Origin: Chaunax sp. Z400 | Taxonomy: Eukaryota > Chordata > Actinopteri > Lophiiformes > Chaunacidae | DNA length: 64,000 nucleotides | Assembly: GCA_037577475.1 (NCBI GenBank) | Contig: CM075194.1 | Coordinates: 24,342,492-24,406,491 of the forward strand | Direction of reading: 5' to 3' | Part shown: positions 50,401-60,772 of the stretch, piece by piece | Numbering within the stretch: the stretch's first letter is position 1 | Layout of the letters: each line of letters begins with the position of its first letter | The notes under the pieces: generated by a model | What the model was told of the DNA's origin: nothing | What the model saw: only the letters and a program-made list of their open reading frames with translations | Database searches by the model: none | Made by a program: the position numbers and the translations under genes

Positions 50401-51278
50401 GTGCAGCACAGGAAGAGTCTGTAGTCAACATGCCAGTTATAATCTCTGTGGTAGGAGCAGCAAACAGTGACCTGCTGCTGCTCCCTAACTGCTCTAATGT
50501 ATCTGTAAGCCATGATAAGAGAAGTGAAACATGTGGAGAAGATGTTGAATTTGAGCCCAAATTTCAATCCCACTGTAAAAAGAACAGAAGTAAGAGGTCA
50601 TATGTTTGCACAACATGTGGCAAAGATTTCACAAGAAATGATAGCTTGAAATCACACATGAGAATCCACACAGGTGAGAAGCCTCATAGTTGTAAAACAT
50701 GTGGGAAACATTACAGAAACACCAGTGATTTGACAAAGCACATGAGAATCCACACAGGTGAGAAGCCTTATAGTTGTAAAACATGTGGGAAACATTTCAG
50801 AGAGCAAAGTACATTGACAACCCACATGAGAATCCACACAGGTGAGAAGCCTTATAGTTGTAAAACATGTGGGAAACATTTCAGACGGGCTGATGCTTTG
50901 AAAGACCACATGAGAATCCACACAGGTGAGAAGCCTTATAGTTGCAAAACATGTGGGAAACATTTCAGACAAGCTGGTCAATTGACAGTCCACATGAGAA
51001 TCCACACAGGTGAGAAGCCTCATAGTTGTAAAACATGTGGGAAACATTTCAGAGAGCAAAGTACATTGACAACCCACATGAGAATCCACACAGGTGAGAA
51101 GCCTTATAGTTGTAAAACATGTGGGAAACATTTTAGACTAGCTGGTCAATTGACCATCCACATGAGAATCCACACAGGTGAGAAGCCTTATAGTTGTAAA
51201 ACATGTGGGAAACATTTCAGACAGGCTTGTATATTGACAGCCCATATGAGAATCCACACAAATGTGGAGGGAGAATAG
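41482..51278 (+). CDS. C2H2 zinc-finger protein, eight fingers
   Basis: This is a likely nuclear DNA-binding protein of the large fish-specific zinc-finger family; its target is unknown. Exon 1 (41482-41617) starts at ATG in the context AAAATGTCTGC and encodes the usual N-terminus of this family. It joins exon 2 (50134-51278) in phase 1, forming an Asp codon. The total is 426 aa. Residues 46-200 are acidic and Gln/Glu-rich, with the family phrases EELCTSQEGEQLVLKQE and DTFMLTPTDEE. Eight consecutive C2H2 fingers follow (50601-51258), all with intact Cys and His and TGEKP linkers. There is no KRAB or SCAN domain. Fingers 3 and 6 are identical in the helix (EQSTLTT), and 5 and 7 nearly so (AGQLT). 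The 8,516-nt intron is full of transposons. Which orthologue it is cannot be told. Confidence 0.88.
41870..42060. promoter_or_regulatory. CpG-bearing stretch with inverted YY1-like motifs
   Basis: Around 41957-41986 a dyad reads AAGATGGC, then AAACGCGG, then CCGCCATCTT: two YY1-type motifs facing each other. The surrounding sequence has more CpG than its neighbours. It lies 0.3 kb inside the zinc-finger gene intron. Function is inferred from motif only. Confidence 0.3.
42347..42575 (-). pseudogene. THAP-domain fragment
   Basis: The minus-strand frame encodes the second half of a THAP zinc-finger domain: FPSDPNRHARWAFLMRRD, then the Cys-x2-His pair in RICSDHFTEADF, then AEPSVFDLP near the AVPTIF position. 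The upstream Cys-x2-4-Cys part should be in another exon, and I do not find it. An acceptor-like CTTTAAG precedes the first matching codon at 42575. The frame ends at TAA (42347-42349) shortly after the domain. It could be an exon of a THAP gene or a transposon-derived relic. It is antisense in the zinc-finger gene intron. Confidence 0.6.
43020..44905 (+). mobile_element. L2/CR1-type LINE, 5'-truncated, copy 1
   Basis: The ORF 43078-44562 continues in another frame to 44827 and encodes a non-LTR reverse transcriptase. Visible blocks are LRKMKARKAAGPDGIS, PVPKTPHPKDLNSYRPVAL, FFDFSSAFNTIQP and the catalytic-type FSDDS. Comparison with the second copy shows one extra T in a T-run near 44513, which shifts the frame. 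The 5' part (endonuclease) is missing and the 3' end lacks the usual tail after about 44905. It lies in the zinc-finger gene intron in sense orientation. The clade is assigned from the overall look and the tail of copy 2. Confidence 0.85.
44906..45929. other. no recognised feature
   Basis: Non-coding intronic sequence with a short (ATA)n run near 45400. I see no gene or definable transposon. Confidence 0.5.
45930..46965 (+). mobile_element. L1-like LINE ORF2 C-terminal remnant
   Basis: Several broken frames, including 45933-46271 and 46405-46806, read like the C-terminal third of an L1-clade ORF2. Recognisable are RVIHLKILHPTYITPSKI, then CWHGCGQVGTLIHMSWHC, then FWTEVF. This Cys/His-rich block is typical of that region. 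A further piece follows to about 46965 in a different frame. It is decayed beyond function. Confidence 0.65.
46966..48540. other. no recognised gene
   Basis: Intronic, A/T-rich. Tandem TAGCTAGC-like motifs occur near 47210-47270. No coding region is supported. Confidence 0.45.
48543..48695 (-). pseudogene. piggyBac-like transposase N-terminal ORF
   Basis: A short minus-strand frame of 51 codons starts MERKAFTTAEALELI and continues acidic, with DIEENDDES and VIDPYEDK. This matches the N-terminal style of fish piggyBac-derived transposases. It ends at a sequence that is both a stop and a possible donor (AAGTAAGT). CCAAT-type motifs lie upstream on the same strand, near 48880. No downstream catalytic part is seen. 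The call rests on resemblance. Confidence 0.38.
50601..51258 (+). repeat. 84-bp tandem zinc-finger repeat array
   Basis: Eight units of 84 nt each encode one finger plus linker. Between fingers the nucleotide sequence is nearly identical except at the helix codons. The run of bases through finger 3 repeats in finger 6. Confidence 0.95.
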
Positions 51279-52014
51279 ATCTTAGTCCAAAACCTGAAAT
51301 CAATATAAATCAGTGATTGAGTCAACCAGGCCCTGTATAATGTAATGTTTTTAAAAATTCTAGTCCAACTCTCATTTTTGTACAATTTAAAATGATATCC
51401 ACCCAGAACTGAATTTAATATACAACTTTTCCATGTATCCACACTGTCATCTAGTGTCCCTGAATAAAAGGGCTCTAATATGTTATATGAATTCATCCAA
51501 AATCTGTACTGAATGTGTTAAACAAATCATATCTGTTTTCATGATCTGTTCACATGCTCATGATGTTGAAGTCATTTCTCATGTTTGGTAGCTTAGAATC
51601 ATCTTGCCGATCTAGTTAATCATGTATGTTGGAGTCTAATATTAGGAATATATGTTTTATTTCTACCATTTTATGCTTATATTGGAAGCCATAATTACTG
51701 TTGACTGCGGTGACGAGTAGTATGTGAATGTTGCAAGCGGTGTCAAATTAAACAACTGTAGAAATGACAACATAATCTGGCCAACTAAAATAGAAGTAAT
51801 TCTACCGCAAGTTGGGCGAGGACGGCACGCCCAAATAGCGGCCGGACATAAAAACCAACTGCGCCCTTTTTGTGGGGTTCAGTTGTTCTAAAGTTCTCTA
51901 GTTGTGTTAAGAATTTTTCCATTTTTCAAGCCTCTTTTGATTTTTCAGTTGCTTAGTTTGAAGTCTTTTATGAAATTTTGAATTTTACTCCATGAATGGC
52001 TGTTTGTCTTTCTA
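51279..52014. other. zinc-finger gene 3' flank
   Basis: Non-coding sequence. AATAAA at about 51462 (in TGAATAAAAGG) may be the poly(A) signal of the zinc-finger gene. No other feature is seen. Confidence 0.4.
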
Positions 52015-52145
52015 TGTGGTCCTGTGATGAACTGGCAACTTGTCCAGGATGTACCCCGCCTCTCGCCCAAAGTCAGCTGGGATAGGCTCCAGCCCCCTGC
52101 AACCCTATAAAGGATAAGTGGTAAGAGAAAATGAATGAATGAATT
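52015..52145 (+). repeat. common fish interspersed repeat tail
   Basis: GAACTGGCAACTTGTCCAGG, GTACCCCGCCTCTCGCCC and AGCTGGGATAGGCTCCAGCC, followed by GGATAAGTGG and a (GAAT)n tail, are the hallmark of a very abundant teleost repeat. I do not assign its class. Confidence 0.7.
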
Positions 52146-52783
52146 TGACTCCAGAGTTCTTAATTTTGTACATTTTTTTCTTTTTCCACGTCATTTAAAG
52201 TTTTATCAAGTTCCAGAGCCTTAACGAATGTCAATTTACAGTCTTGTGAATTGCATTTTTAACGAATTTAGTCAAAGAGTGCACTATCCTGATTCAGTTC
52301 TGAAGACCAACATCCAAGTTAGAATGTAGTAACAGGATCTCCTGCTGATAACATTATCTGAGGACAACGCTGCAAAAGTAGGCAAAGAACCACCTGATGT
52401 GGCTATGATAAGAGCTGATGTCAGATAGTCCTCTGAATTTAATCCATTTAGAATAATTAGATAATTACCCCATCTTTCGTTTAGCTTACCTCATTCACGT
52501 ACTACTTTCACCATTGCTAAACTGATATTCGTCATTTCAAAATTAATCTCATTTGACCATATTAGTATGACTGTGTTTTATTCACCAACATATCACTTAA
52601 TTTTTGTTGATTTTAATCAGTAATAAATTCCATTTATTGCCATGTCATTGCCCGATAGATTTCTTTCTGCAGAGGTAGAGATCAAGGTGTTGAGAATTTG
52701 CTACTTATTACCAGATAATTGGGTTGATCAAAGGGTTTATTTCATTTGAATTATTTCCTTCATTTGAAGGTGATGCCCCAAAT

Positions 52784-54281
52784 TCAGCGATTTTCATATT
52801 CAACCATGTTGCGAGACAAAAAGTCAGCCACCGTGTTCTGCTTTCCTGGCCGGTAGTGGATGGAGAACCGGTATGGTTGAAGGGACAGGAACCAACGAGT
52901 GATCCGACTGTTGGTATCTTTCATCTGCTCCAGCCATTGCAGTGCCTTATGGTCCGTCTCCAGGCTGAACTCCCTCCCAAGCAGATAAAATTTAAAGGTG
53001 TCAATGGCCCATTTAATGGCCAAACACTCCAGCTCCACTGCTGAGTATCTGGTCTCCCTGGGAAACAGTTTTCTACTGATTGGTGCCACTGGTTTTCTTT
53101 CATCGCCGTCTCCTTGCAGGAGGACCCCACCTAACCCCCGGTGAGAAGCATCTGTCTGGACGGTGAAGGGTAAGTTGAAGTTTGGACTCTGCAGAACTGG
53201 CTCCAGACATAGGGCTTCTTTGAGGTCCTGGAAAGCCCTTTCCTGGTCATCACCCCACTCAATCTTAGTCTTTGTGGTGCTGGTGAGATCGGATAAGGGT
53301 GCCGCCCTCGCAGAGAAGTCCCGGATGAAGCGCCGGTACCAGCCCACCAGACCCAGAAAAGACTTCATCTCTTTTCTGGTAGTTGGCCTCTTCCTGGCTC
53401 GGATTGCCTCCACCTTGTCCCGCACAGGCTTAATGACACCTCCTCCGAGGATGTAACCCAGATACTGGGTTTCCTGCTTCGCCACAGCACACTTTCGCGG
53501 ATTGATGGTCAAGCCTGCTTCCTTGATTTTCCCCAGCACGATCACCAGGTGACTCAGATGTTCCTGCCAAGAGGTACTGTAGATCACAATATCATCAAGA
53601 TAAGCAGCTGCATGTTTCCATACCTGCTAGCACTTGGTTCATTAGTCTCTGAAAGGTTGCAGGAGCCCTGTAGAGACCAAAAGGCATCTTGGTGAACTGC
53701 CAAAGTCCCTGAGGCGTCCTGAAAGCAGTTAGGGGCTTTGCCGCATCGGATAAGGGCACCTGCCAGTAGCTTTTGCAAAGGTCCAGAGTGGTAGTAAACC
53801 TTGCTTGGCCTACCCGCTCAATGAGGTCATCCAGTCTTGGCAGAGGATAAGCATCAAACTCAGATTGTGCATTTATTTTTCTGAAATCAATACAGAACCT
53901 GATGCTTCCATCTTTTTTGATTACCAGAACAATGGGATTGCTCCACTCTCCACTTGAGGGTTCAATCACACCTAGCTCCAGCATGACTGCAATTTCCTCC
54001 TCCAATATAGGCACCAACTTCTGTGCAATGCGGTACATTCTCTGCCTGATGGGGGTGCTGTCTTTTAGGCGGATGTCATGTTCCACTAAACATGTTGAGC
54101 CTTGTTTCTCCTGGAACAGATTTGGCGGAACAATGGCTTGCAGCTCTTGCTGCTGGGTGAGAGAGAGATGGGAGAGATCAAGGGTTACAGAGTTTTGACT
54201 AGAAGGAGTGAACTCACCCACAACATCGTCCTCCTCCTTCACCGTCCGAACAAACATCTGCTGTTGGGGTGGAGTTTCCAC
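52784..54281 (-). pseudogene. reverse transcriptase and RNase H
   Basis: Frame 54281-53595 holds the fingers/palm motifs EPSSGEWSNPIVLVIKKDGS, FCIDFRKIN and PLPRLDDLIE, then FGLYRAPATFQRLM. The catalytic YLDD box is present but lies in the next frame, after a one-base shift near 53600. Frame 53587-52784 continues with FLGLVGWYRRFI and the RNase H motifs TDASHRGLGGVL, AVELECLAIKWAI and TDHKALQWL. The polyprotein ends after ADFLSR. No integrase follows. Confidence 0.9.
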
Positions 54282-54410
54282 TCCTTCAGAAGATTGATGT
54301 GGAATGTCTGCTTCGGATTCCTCCTGTTGGGCATCTCAATCTCATATGTTGTTGGACTCAACTTTCTCAACACATTATATGGACCCTGCCATTTTGCCAG
54401 CAACTTGTTC

Positions 54411-55388
54411 TCAACTGTAGGAAGAAGAAGTACCTGCTGACCTGGGTCTCTCTCTGGCTGCCTTCTCCATGTTTTTCCTCACCAGCTGTGTGGCCTGCTC
54501 CATTCTCTCTCTCATCTGCAACACGAATAATAGCACACTTGTTTTCTTCTCCTGGGATCCGACCCAGGACTCCTGCAGAACGTCCAGGGGACCTCTCACC
54601 TGCCTGCCATAAAGGAGCTCAAAAGGTGAAAATCCTGTTGAGGCTTGAGGCACCTCCCTGTAGGCAAACAGGATATACGGGAGCCACTTGTCCCAGTCTT
54701 TGGCATTAGTGGAGATAAACTTCTTTTGCATGCTTTTCAGAGTTCTGTTGTACCTCTCCACTAAGCCATCGGTCTGGGGGTGGTAAGGGGTGGTCCGAAT
54801 ACTCTTTATGCCTAAGAGCCTGTACACCTGCCTAAGTGTGTTTGAAAGGAAATTTGTCCCCTGATCTGTCAATATTTCTGATGGAATACCAACTCTGGAA
54901 AAAAGCTGCAGTAATGTGTAGGCTATTTGTTTAGCAGTGATGTCTCTCAGGGGAAATGCCTCAGGATATCTGGTGCTGTAATCGCAAACTACCAGTATGT
55001 AGCGGTGTCCTGACTGTGTTCGTTCTAATGGGCCAACGATGTCCATAGCTATGCGGCTAAATGGGACATCCATGATGGGGAGTGGTTGTAATGGGAATTT
55101 GGGAACTCTCTTTTCCCCTGCTAGCTGGCAAACTGAACAGGACTCACAATAACCCTGTACCTCTGTGCTCAGACCTGGTCAGTAAAACCTGCTTGAAATT
55201 CTGTCCAAGGTCTTTTTAGCTCCTAGATGACCTGCCCAGGGAATACTATGGCCCAACTTTAGCACCTGTTCACGGAGCCCCTTCGGAACCACCAGTCTTT
55301 CTCTATCATCTGGACCTGCCTCATAGTACAGCACCTGGTCTCTAAGGAAATAGCCCTCCCCTGCAACTTGACCCCTCTGCACTACCAC
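54411..55388 (-). pseudogene. integrase
   Basis: The zinc-binding part has GHLGAKKTLDRI, then CESCSVC, split by an in-frame TGA near 55180 where Trp is usual. The core frame 55073-54411 shows the catalytic triad in MDIVGPL, TDQGTNF and the Glu of DGLVERYN. A frameshift near 54455 precedes the C-terminal GPY-type module (LLAKWQGPY, then FHINLLKEW). Confidence 0.88.
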
Positions 55389-56449
55389 CGCCTGTTTAAA
55401 GCAGCCCTGCAGTGAGTAATCCTGTCTGTGAGAACCTCATCAAAGTAAGGCAGCTCAGAGAGAAAATTAAGATCCGTCTCTCCTGACTCTTGACCTAGGC
55501 CATGAAACTCAGGGGTGAGTTTGGCTGGGAACTGGGGAACTAGCTCTTCTCGACCCTGACCCTTTTCAGCTGGTCCTGCCTGGTCCCCACTTGCTCCCTC
55601 CCCCTTCTCCTCCAACCCCTGTTCCTGTCTCTGCAGCCTAGTGACAATGTGAACTGCTCTACATGACTGAATAAGCTCCCTAAGAATAGGAATATCCTTT
55701 CCTAAGACTACTTGGTGGGCTAAGCTGTCCACCACCCCTACTGAAAGAAGGTAAGTTTGCCCCGCTACCTCCAGGTACACAACTGTCACAGGATATAGCT
55801 TACTGTCACCATATACACAGGAAATATCTAGGACTGGCCTTCCAAGGGGAAACTCCTTCTGGAGTAGCGAGGGATGTATTAGTGTCTGGTCACTGCCACT
55901 ATCAAGGAGAGCTTGAGCTTGTTTACCATTGATCTTAACTGTAGTTATCTGATGTTTTACTCCTGAACAACTCACATTTTCATAGGGATGAGGAACAGTG
56001 CAAAAATAAGCTGCTTTAGCTTTTCTGACTGGACATTCTGGCTTAATATGTCCTTCCTGACCACAGTAAAAGCAAACAGGCTTAGCAGCAGGCTTTGTAT
56101 TAAAAGGAGTTGCAAATTTTTCTACAGGCCTAGCTGGCTCAGACTCCCTAGGACCACCTCCACCCCCCGACCCAAATGGCTTACCCCTTGCCGCGGTGGG
56201 CTTCTGTGGGGCTTCCAACCGGTAGCTCTTGGACCCTCGTCGGGCTGCCAGGAAGGCCTCCACCAGTTCAGCTGCTTCCCTCGCTGACGCTGGATCCCTC
56301 TCTTTCACCCATACTCTGAGCTCTGGAGAGAGGGAGCGATAGAATCGCTCCAGAATGAGGATCTCCCCAACCTGCGCCTTGGTTCTTTTCTTTGGCGGGC
56401 TCCCTGAACCTCTGCTGATAAACCTCCCCATTGATTTCATATTTAGCAA
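55382..56449 (-). pseudogene. gag C-terminus zinc knuckle and aspartic protease
   Basis: One open frame of 355 codons runs from the SCAN-like segment through a CCHC zinc knuckle (CFYCGQEGHIKPEC, 56074-56033). It then reaches a retropepsin-type active site (LLDSGSDQTLI, Asp at about 55903). The downstream part is a linker. Confidence 0.85.
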
Positions 56450-57018
56450 GAATAGCCTCTTTCACCACCTTATATTCAAAAGTGTCCTCTGGTGCCATGG
56501 CCACATATGCTGCTCGAGCCTTCCCTGTCAGATGTGGAATCAGTCTCACTGCCCAGTCGACCTCCAGCCACTGATATTCCACTGCCAGGCCCTCAAAGGT
56601 GGTTAGATACTGCTCAATATCATCACCTTCCTCCACTCTTGGAACTGCTGCTTGTCCCCATCCCCTACCCGTTAACTCACTTTGGGCACTGTGTTGGTGG
56701 AGATGTTCCTCCTCCGGCTGTGGCGGGGTATTCAGCTGAGGCTGACTCTCTACCCTCTTCTACTGCTCCATATCATCACTGAGATTGTTCATTTGGATCT
56801 GTATTTGGCGCCATTGTTTCTCTGTCCCACCTTTCACTTAGGTCACTTTGAAAATGAAGACATTGCTGCAACATGCTGGTGATTGAGTCCATATCTGCTG
56901 GCCCCAGTTGCTCCTCCCTTGGGTGTGTGACCATGGGCAGGCCTCCTGCAGCGCCCTCTTCTGGGCCATCTCTCACAACATCCACCATTGGAGCTTTAGG
57001 GTTGACTTTAGGTCCCAT
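56234..57018 (-). pseudogene. gag region with SCAN-like segment
   Basis: The first frame starts at ATG 57018. Two frame changes follow (frames 57018-56776, 56636-56268 and 56449 onward). The capsid-like part has EEGDDIEQYLTTFEGL, then GKARAAYVAM. The segment at 56383-56234 (TKAQVGEILILERFYRSL, then WVKERDP and EAAELVEAFLA) has the pattern of a SCAN domain. It would form the structural core of particles. Confidence 0.75.
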
Positions 57019-57080
57019 GCTGCCAGCTTGAAATGCTCAACTCCTTCAATCTAGCAGCATCGTCTATAGTCTAATACAGG

Positions 57081-57639
57081 ACAAACAAAATGTATAATGA
57101 ACTTGAGAAATACTACATAAAAAGCACAACTTAATGTCCTCTTCCTCACTTCCCCTCTCTGCACCTACTTGGTACAGCCTAACCAAGTAATTGGCACCTG
57201 CTGGAAAGCTGTGGCTGAATTCTCATGTGTGCACTCCATGAAAACACGCCCCTGGAGGTTGGCCTTAGTGAGGGGGATAGTTTCCAGATCCCTCCCACCA
57301 TCATTTAGTCACAACATAGAAATAAGTCATTGATGCATTTCAGAGTAAATGATTATGTTGGTGAGATTTTTTTGCATGATTGAAAAGACCTGGCCAAGGC
57401 AATAATTTACTGGGTCTAATTAATGTCCTATTGAAACAACTGACGATGTCACGACTTCCGTAAAAACTTACATGAACGGGCAGTTGGGATGCTGATGCTA
57501 GTGATGGTCGGAACTCGGCAGATCCGTGCAGCACAGATGTTCCAGATGTTATGATTGATTGCAAAGTGAACGGATATCACAAATTTTTGTGACAAGTCCG
57601 GATTTAACTTGTAACACAGCTGGTGGTCGTTGGCATTTG
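57081..57639. other. no recognised gene; possible element 5' leader
   Basis: Immediately upstream (on the minus strand) of the gag start. LTR or primer-binding sequence could be expected here, but I find no repeat of it on the other side of the element. Confidence 0.4.
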
Positions 57640-58110
57640 TATCATCGCTGCAGGGACCGCTATCCCATCGTATAGATCCGGGAAGTGGATCGTTTGGTGG
57701 TGGTGGGGGGCCACTGCTAATGGATGACTGTCAGAACTTCTCCACATTCACGGTACACTGCAAGTCATCCGTTACTGAAATACGGTCCTAGGTCCCCACG
57801 TCATTCCCAGGATACAGCAATCGGGCATCACCTTCATGCATGACAATGCCAGACCACATGTCTGTCAGGAGTAGCCTACCTGGACCAGAACAATGTCGCT
57901 GTCCTTCCTTGACCAGCATTTTCACAGATCTCAACCCAGTAAGCGCATCTATGGGACGTTCAGGATCACTGGATGAGAGAGAGAGATCCTGTTCCAGCAA
58001 CACATGAACAACTTGTCACAGCACTGCTGGAAGAATGACATGTCAACCTACAAGTCCAGATTGACATCTAATCCTTTCAGGAGCTGTAAAGTAGTGATAA
58101 ATGGTGGAGG
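57640..58110 (+). mobile_element. Tc1/mariner-like transposase fragment
   Basis: In shifting frames the text contains MHDNARPHVC, then LDQNNVAVLP and STDLNP. These are the second Asp motif and the region before the third acidic residue of Tc1-like transposases. Frameshifts and stops are frequent. No terminal repeats are found. Confidence 0.6.
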
Positions 58111-58234
58111 TAGACAGACTCAGTAGTGACTTTTATGTTCTCTGTCTCACCATCCACACTTTCTGACTTGTAAACATTAAGGCAAAAAACACTAATCTGC
58201 ACAAATTTTTTTCTGTATCGCTAAAGGATGAATA

Positions 58235-58334
58235 NNNNNNNNNNNNNNNNNNNNNNNNNNNNNNNNNNNNNNNNNNNNNNNNNNNNNNNNNNNNNNNNNN
58301 NNNNNNNNNNNNNNNNNNNNNNNNNNNNNNNNNN
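58235..58334. other. assembly gap of 100 N
   Basis: Exactly 100 N, the conventional size for a gap of unknown length. The right edge falls inside the reverse transcriptase of the second LINE copy. Confidence 1.
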
Positions 58335-59842
58335 ATAGTTGAACACATGTTCAACCTGAGCCTGAAGCTGGGGAGAGTGCCACAGATGTGGAAAACATCC
58401 TGCGTGGTACTTGTCCCCAAGACTCCGCACCCCAAGGACCTCAACAGCTACAGGCCGGTGGCTCTAACATCCCACCTGATGAAGACCCTGGAGCGGCTGG
58501 TCCTAGTTCATCTCCGCCCCCTGGTGAGCCCAGCGATGGACCCGCTTCAGTTCGCCTACCAACCTGGCATCGGGGTGGACGACGCCATCATCTTCCTCCA
58601 ACATCGAGCCCTCTCTCACCTGGAGAAGCCAGGAAGTACTGTGAGAATCATGTTCTTTGATTTCTCCAGTGCTTTCAACACGATACAGCCTGTGCTTCTG
58701 AAGGACAAGCTGGAGCACACCAGTGTGGACCACCACCTCACATGCTGGATACTGGACTACCTCACCAACCGCCCACAGTATGTGAGGTCACGCGACTGTG
58801 TGTACGACATGGTTGTCTGCAGTACGGGGGCCCCACAGGGAACGGTCCTGGCTCCGTTCCTCTTCACCCTCTACACTGCAGACTTCCACTACAACTCATC
58901 CACCTGTCACCTGCAGAAGTTCTCTGATGACTCTGCCATCGTCGGTCTCATCACAGATGGGGACGACAGGGAATACAGAGGACTGACGCAGGACTTTGTG
59001 GACTGGTGCCAGCGGAACCAACTCCAGATCAACGCAGGGAAAACCAAGGAACTGGTGGTTGATTTCCGCAGGCACACACACTCCCCCCCGGACCCGGTGA
59101 ACATTCAGGGAACAGACATTGAGATGGTGACATCTTATAAGTACCTGGGTGTTCACCTGAACAATAAACTGGACTGGACAGACAATACCACTGCACTTTA
59201 CAAGAAAGGCCAGAGCAGACTCTATCTGCTCAGGAGACTGAGGTCCTTTGGAGTGCGGGGAGCACTCCTCAAGACATTTTATGACACCGTGGTGGCATCA
59301 GCCATTTTTTATGGTGTGGTCTGCTGGGGCAGCGGCATCTCAGTGTCGGACAGGAAAAGACTCGACAAACTGATAAGGAAGGCCAGCTCTGTCCTGGGAT
59401 GCCCCCTGGACCCAGTGGAGGTGGTGGGAGGAAGGAGGATGACAACTAAGCTGTCATCCATAATGGACAATCACTCCCACCCGATGCGGGACCGAGTAAC
59501 AGCACTGGAGAGGTCCTTCAGCGACAGGTTGCTTCACCCAAAGTGTGTGAAGGAGCGCTTTCGCAAGTCTTTCCTTCCTGCAGCTGTTAGACTGTACAAT
59601 CAGCACTGCTCCCAGTAGACCAAACAATTAGTAGTACTTGTGTGAATTACTGAGACACTTTTGTAATAGTACTGTGAAATATTTTTGAGACACTTTACCC
59701 CCCTCCTTTATTGTATTGTATTTTTAAAAATATTATTTCCCCTCCTCCTGCTGTGTTTTTTGTACACTGTGCTGCTGCAATATTGTAAATTTCCCCACTG
59801 TGGGACTAATAAAGGGATATCTTATCTTATCTTATCTTATTT
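58335..59842 (+). mobile_element. L2/CR1-type LINE, copy 2, with 3' tail
   Basis: The frame is open from the gap to the stop at 59616-59618 (423 codons from the first ATG at 58347). It is over 95% identical by eye to 43561-44827 and lacks that copy's frameshift. The RT shows FFDFSSAFNTIQP, GAPQGTVLAPFLF and FSDDS. The 3' UTR ends in CTGTGGGACTAATAAAGG followed by (ATCTT)n at 59819-59840, a typical tail for stringent-type LINEs. The 5' part lies in or beyond the gap. Confidence 0.88.
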
Positions 59843-60194
59843 ACATGCACAAAAACTCTTCAAGTCTTATAATCCTAAATACTTAACTGAACATGGAAGG
59901 TAATAACTTCATGCAGCTTTATTTAACAAGCCTAGTTTTGTCTATAGGTTGTGACAGTTCAAATAAGACCAGACTATAGTAGGACTTTACCTCCCATGCT
60001 GGATTACACAGGTCAGGATAGAGATCTGCATGTGCATACAGTATCTGAAACATACAAGCCACAGGCTGGCCTTCTGGAAGGTTTTTTCCCTCTACCCTCC
60101 AACACAGACTTCAGATTTGTAATCCAAAAATATTCAGGGCAGCGGCAACAGAGACGTCTCCAGTATTTCTTTTACAGTTTTTTTTAATCAGACA

Positions 60195-60772
60195 CTAGAA
60201 AAAGAGTGATTCATTTTTAAGAACCCTTGAATCCTCTTTAGCAGTCATCGCCCAGGTACCACCAATCATCAACATCTCCTTACCTTTAACCCAGAGGGTC
60301 TCCTGGTGGTGGAGCACTGGCAGGGACGTCTGGAGGTGTGCATTTGGACCACTACAGCGGGGACAGCATTCTTCCTGGCCAAACCACAGGTGCAGATTCA
60401 GTGTGTGGGGGAGTGTGTCATATGCTGACCTGATGATGAAGCTGAGCATTTCCTGTGGGATCTTCCACAGGCCCTCCATGCCGATGTCTCTGCCAATGAT
60501 GCCCTCCCACAATGATCATTGCCAGGTTGACTTTTGCGTGGGTTTTCCTTTTGTTGCGTGTGGGACCTTGGTGCATTCTGTTTTTCACACATTAAAGAGT
60601 TTATCATACCATTTGAGGGAGATTTGAATGATTCCCACATTACTTAACAATCTTGTGTTACAATCCATTGTCCTTTAAAAGTTTCAGAACGAAGTAGGAA
60701 GAACGAAGAAGTTTTATAATCAATGATATTCTCTTCACCTGTCAGTGGTTATAATGTTATGGCTGATCGGTA
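60195..60772 (-). mobile_element. transposon mosaic, copy B
   Basis: Counterpart of 37125-37672: the minus-strand LINE C-terminal-like frame (60195-60512) and the Tc1-family terminal repeat (60738-60772). Confidence 0.45.

Larger units (their letters stand above)
52780..57080 (-). mobile_element. Gmr1-type Ty3/gypsy LTR retrotransposon, degenerate
   Basis: Read on the minus strand the order is gag (57018 down to about 56030), protease (about 55900), integrase (55388 to about 54290), reverse transcriptase (54281 to about 53300) and RNase H (to 52784). Sequence motifs are Ty3/gypsy-like, but integrase precedes reverse transcriptase, as in Ty1/copia. That order is the hallmark of Gmr1-type elements first described in cod. 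There are several frameshifts (in gag, near 54455, near 54270 and near 53600) and one in-frame stop in integrase (about 55180). I could not find matching LTRs in 57020-57640 or 52150-52780. The ends are therefore approximate, and the flanks may have been lost. Confidence 0.88.

Noticed and set aside
50652..51131. Minus-strand ORF of 159 codons with a repeating sequence
   Set aside because: It is the antisense of the zinc-finger array; its repetition simply mirrors the 84-bp finger units.
53163..54709. Plus-strand ORFs across the LTR element
   Set aside because: Antisense shadows of the minus-strand polyprotein.
57020..57640. 5' LTR and primer-binding site of the Gmr1-type element
   Set aside because: I looked for a matching repeat at 52150-52780 and for a tRNA-complementary site after a CA end, and found neither convincingly.
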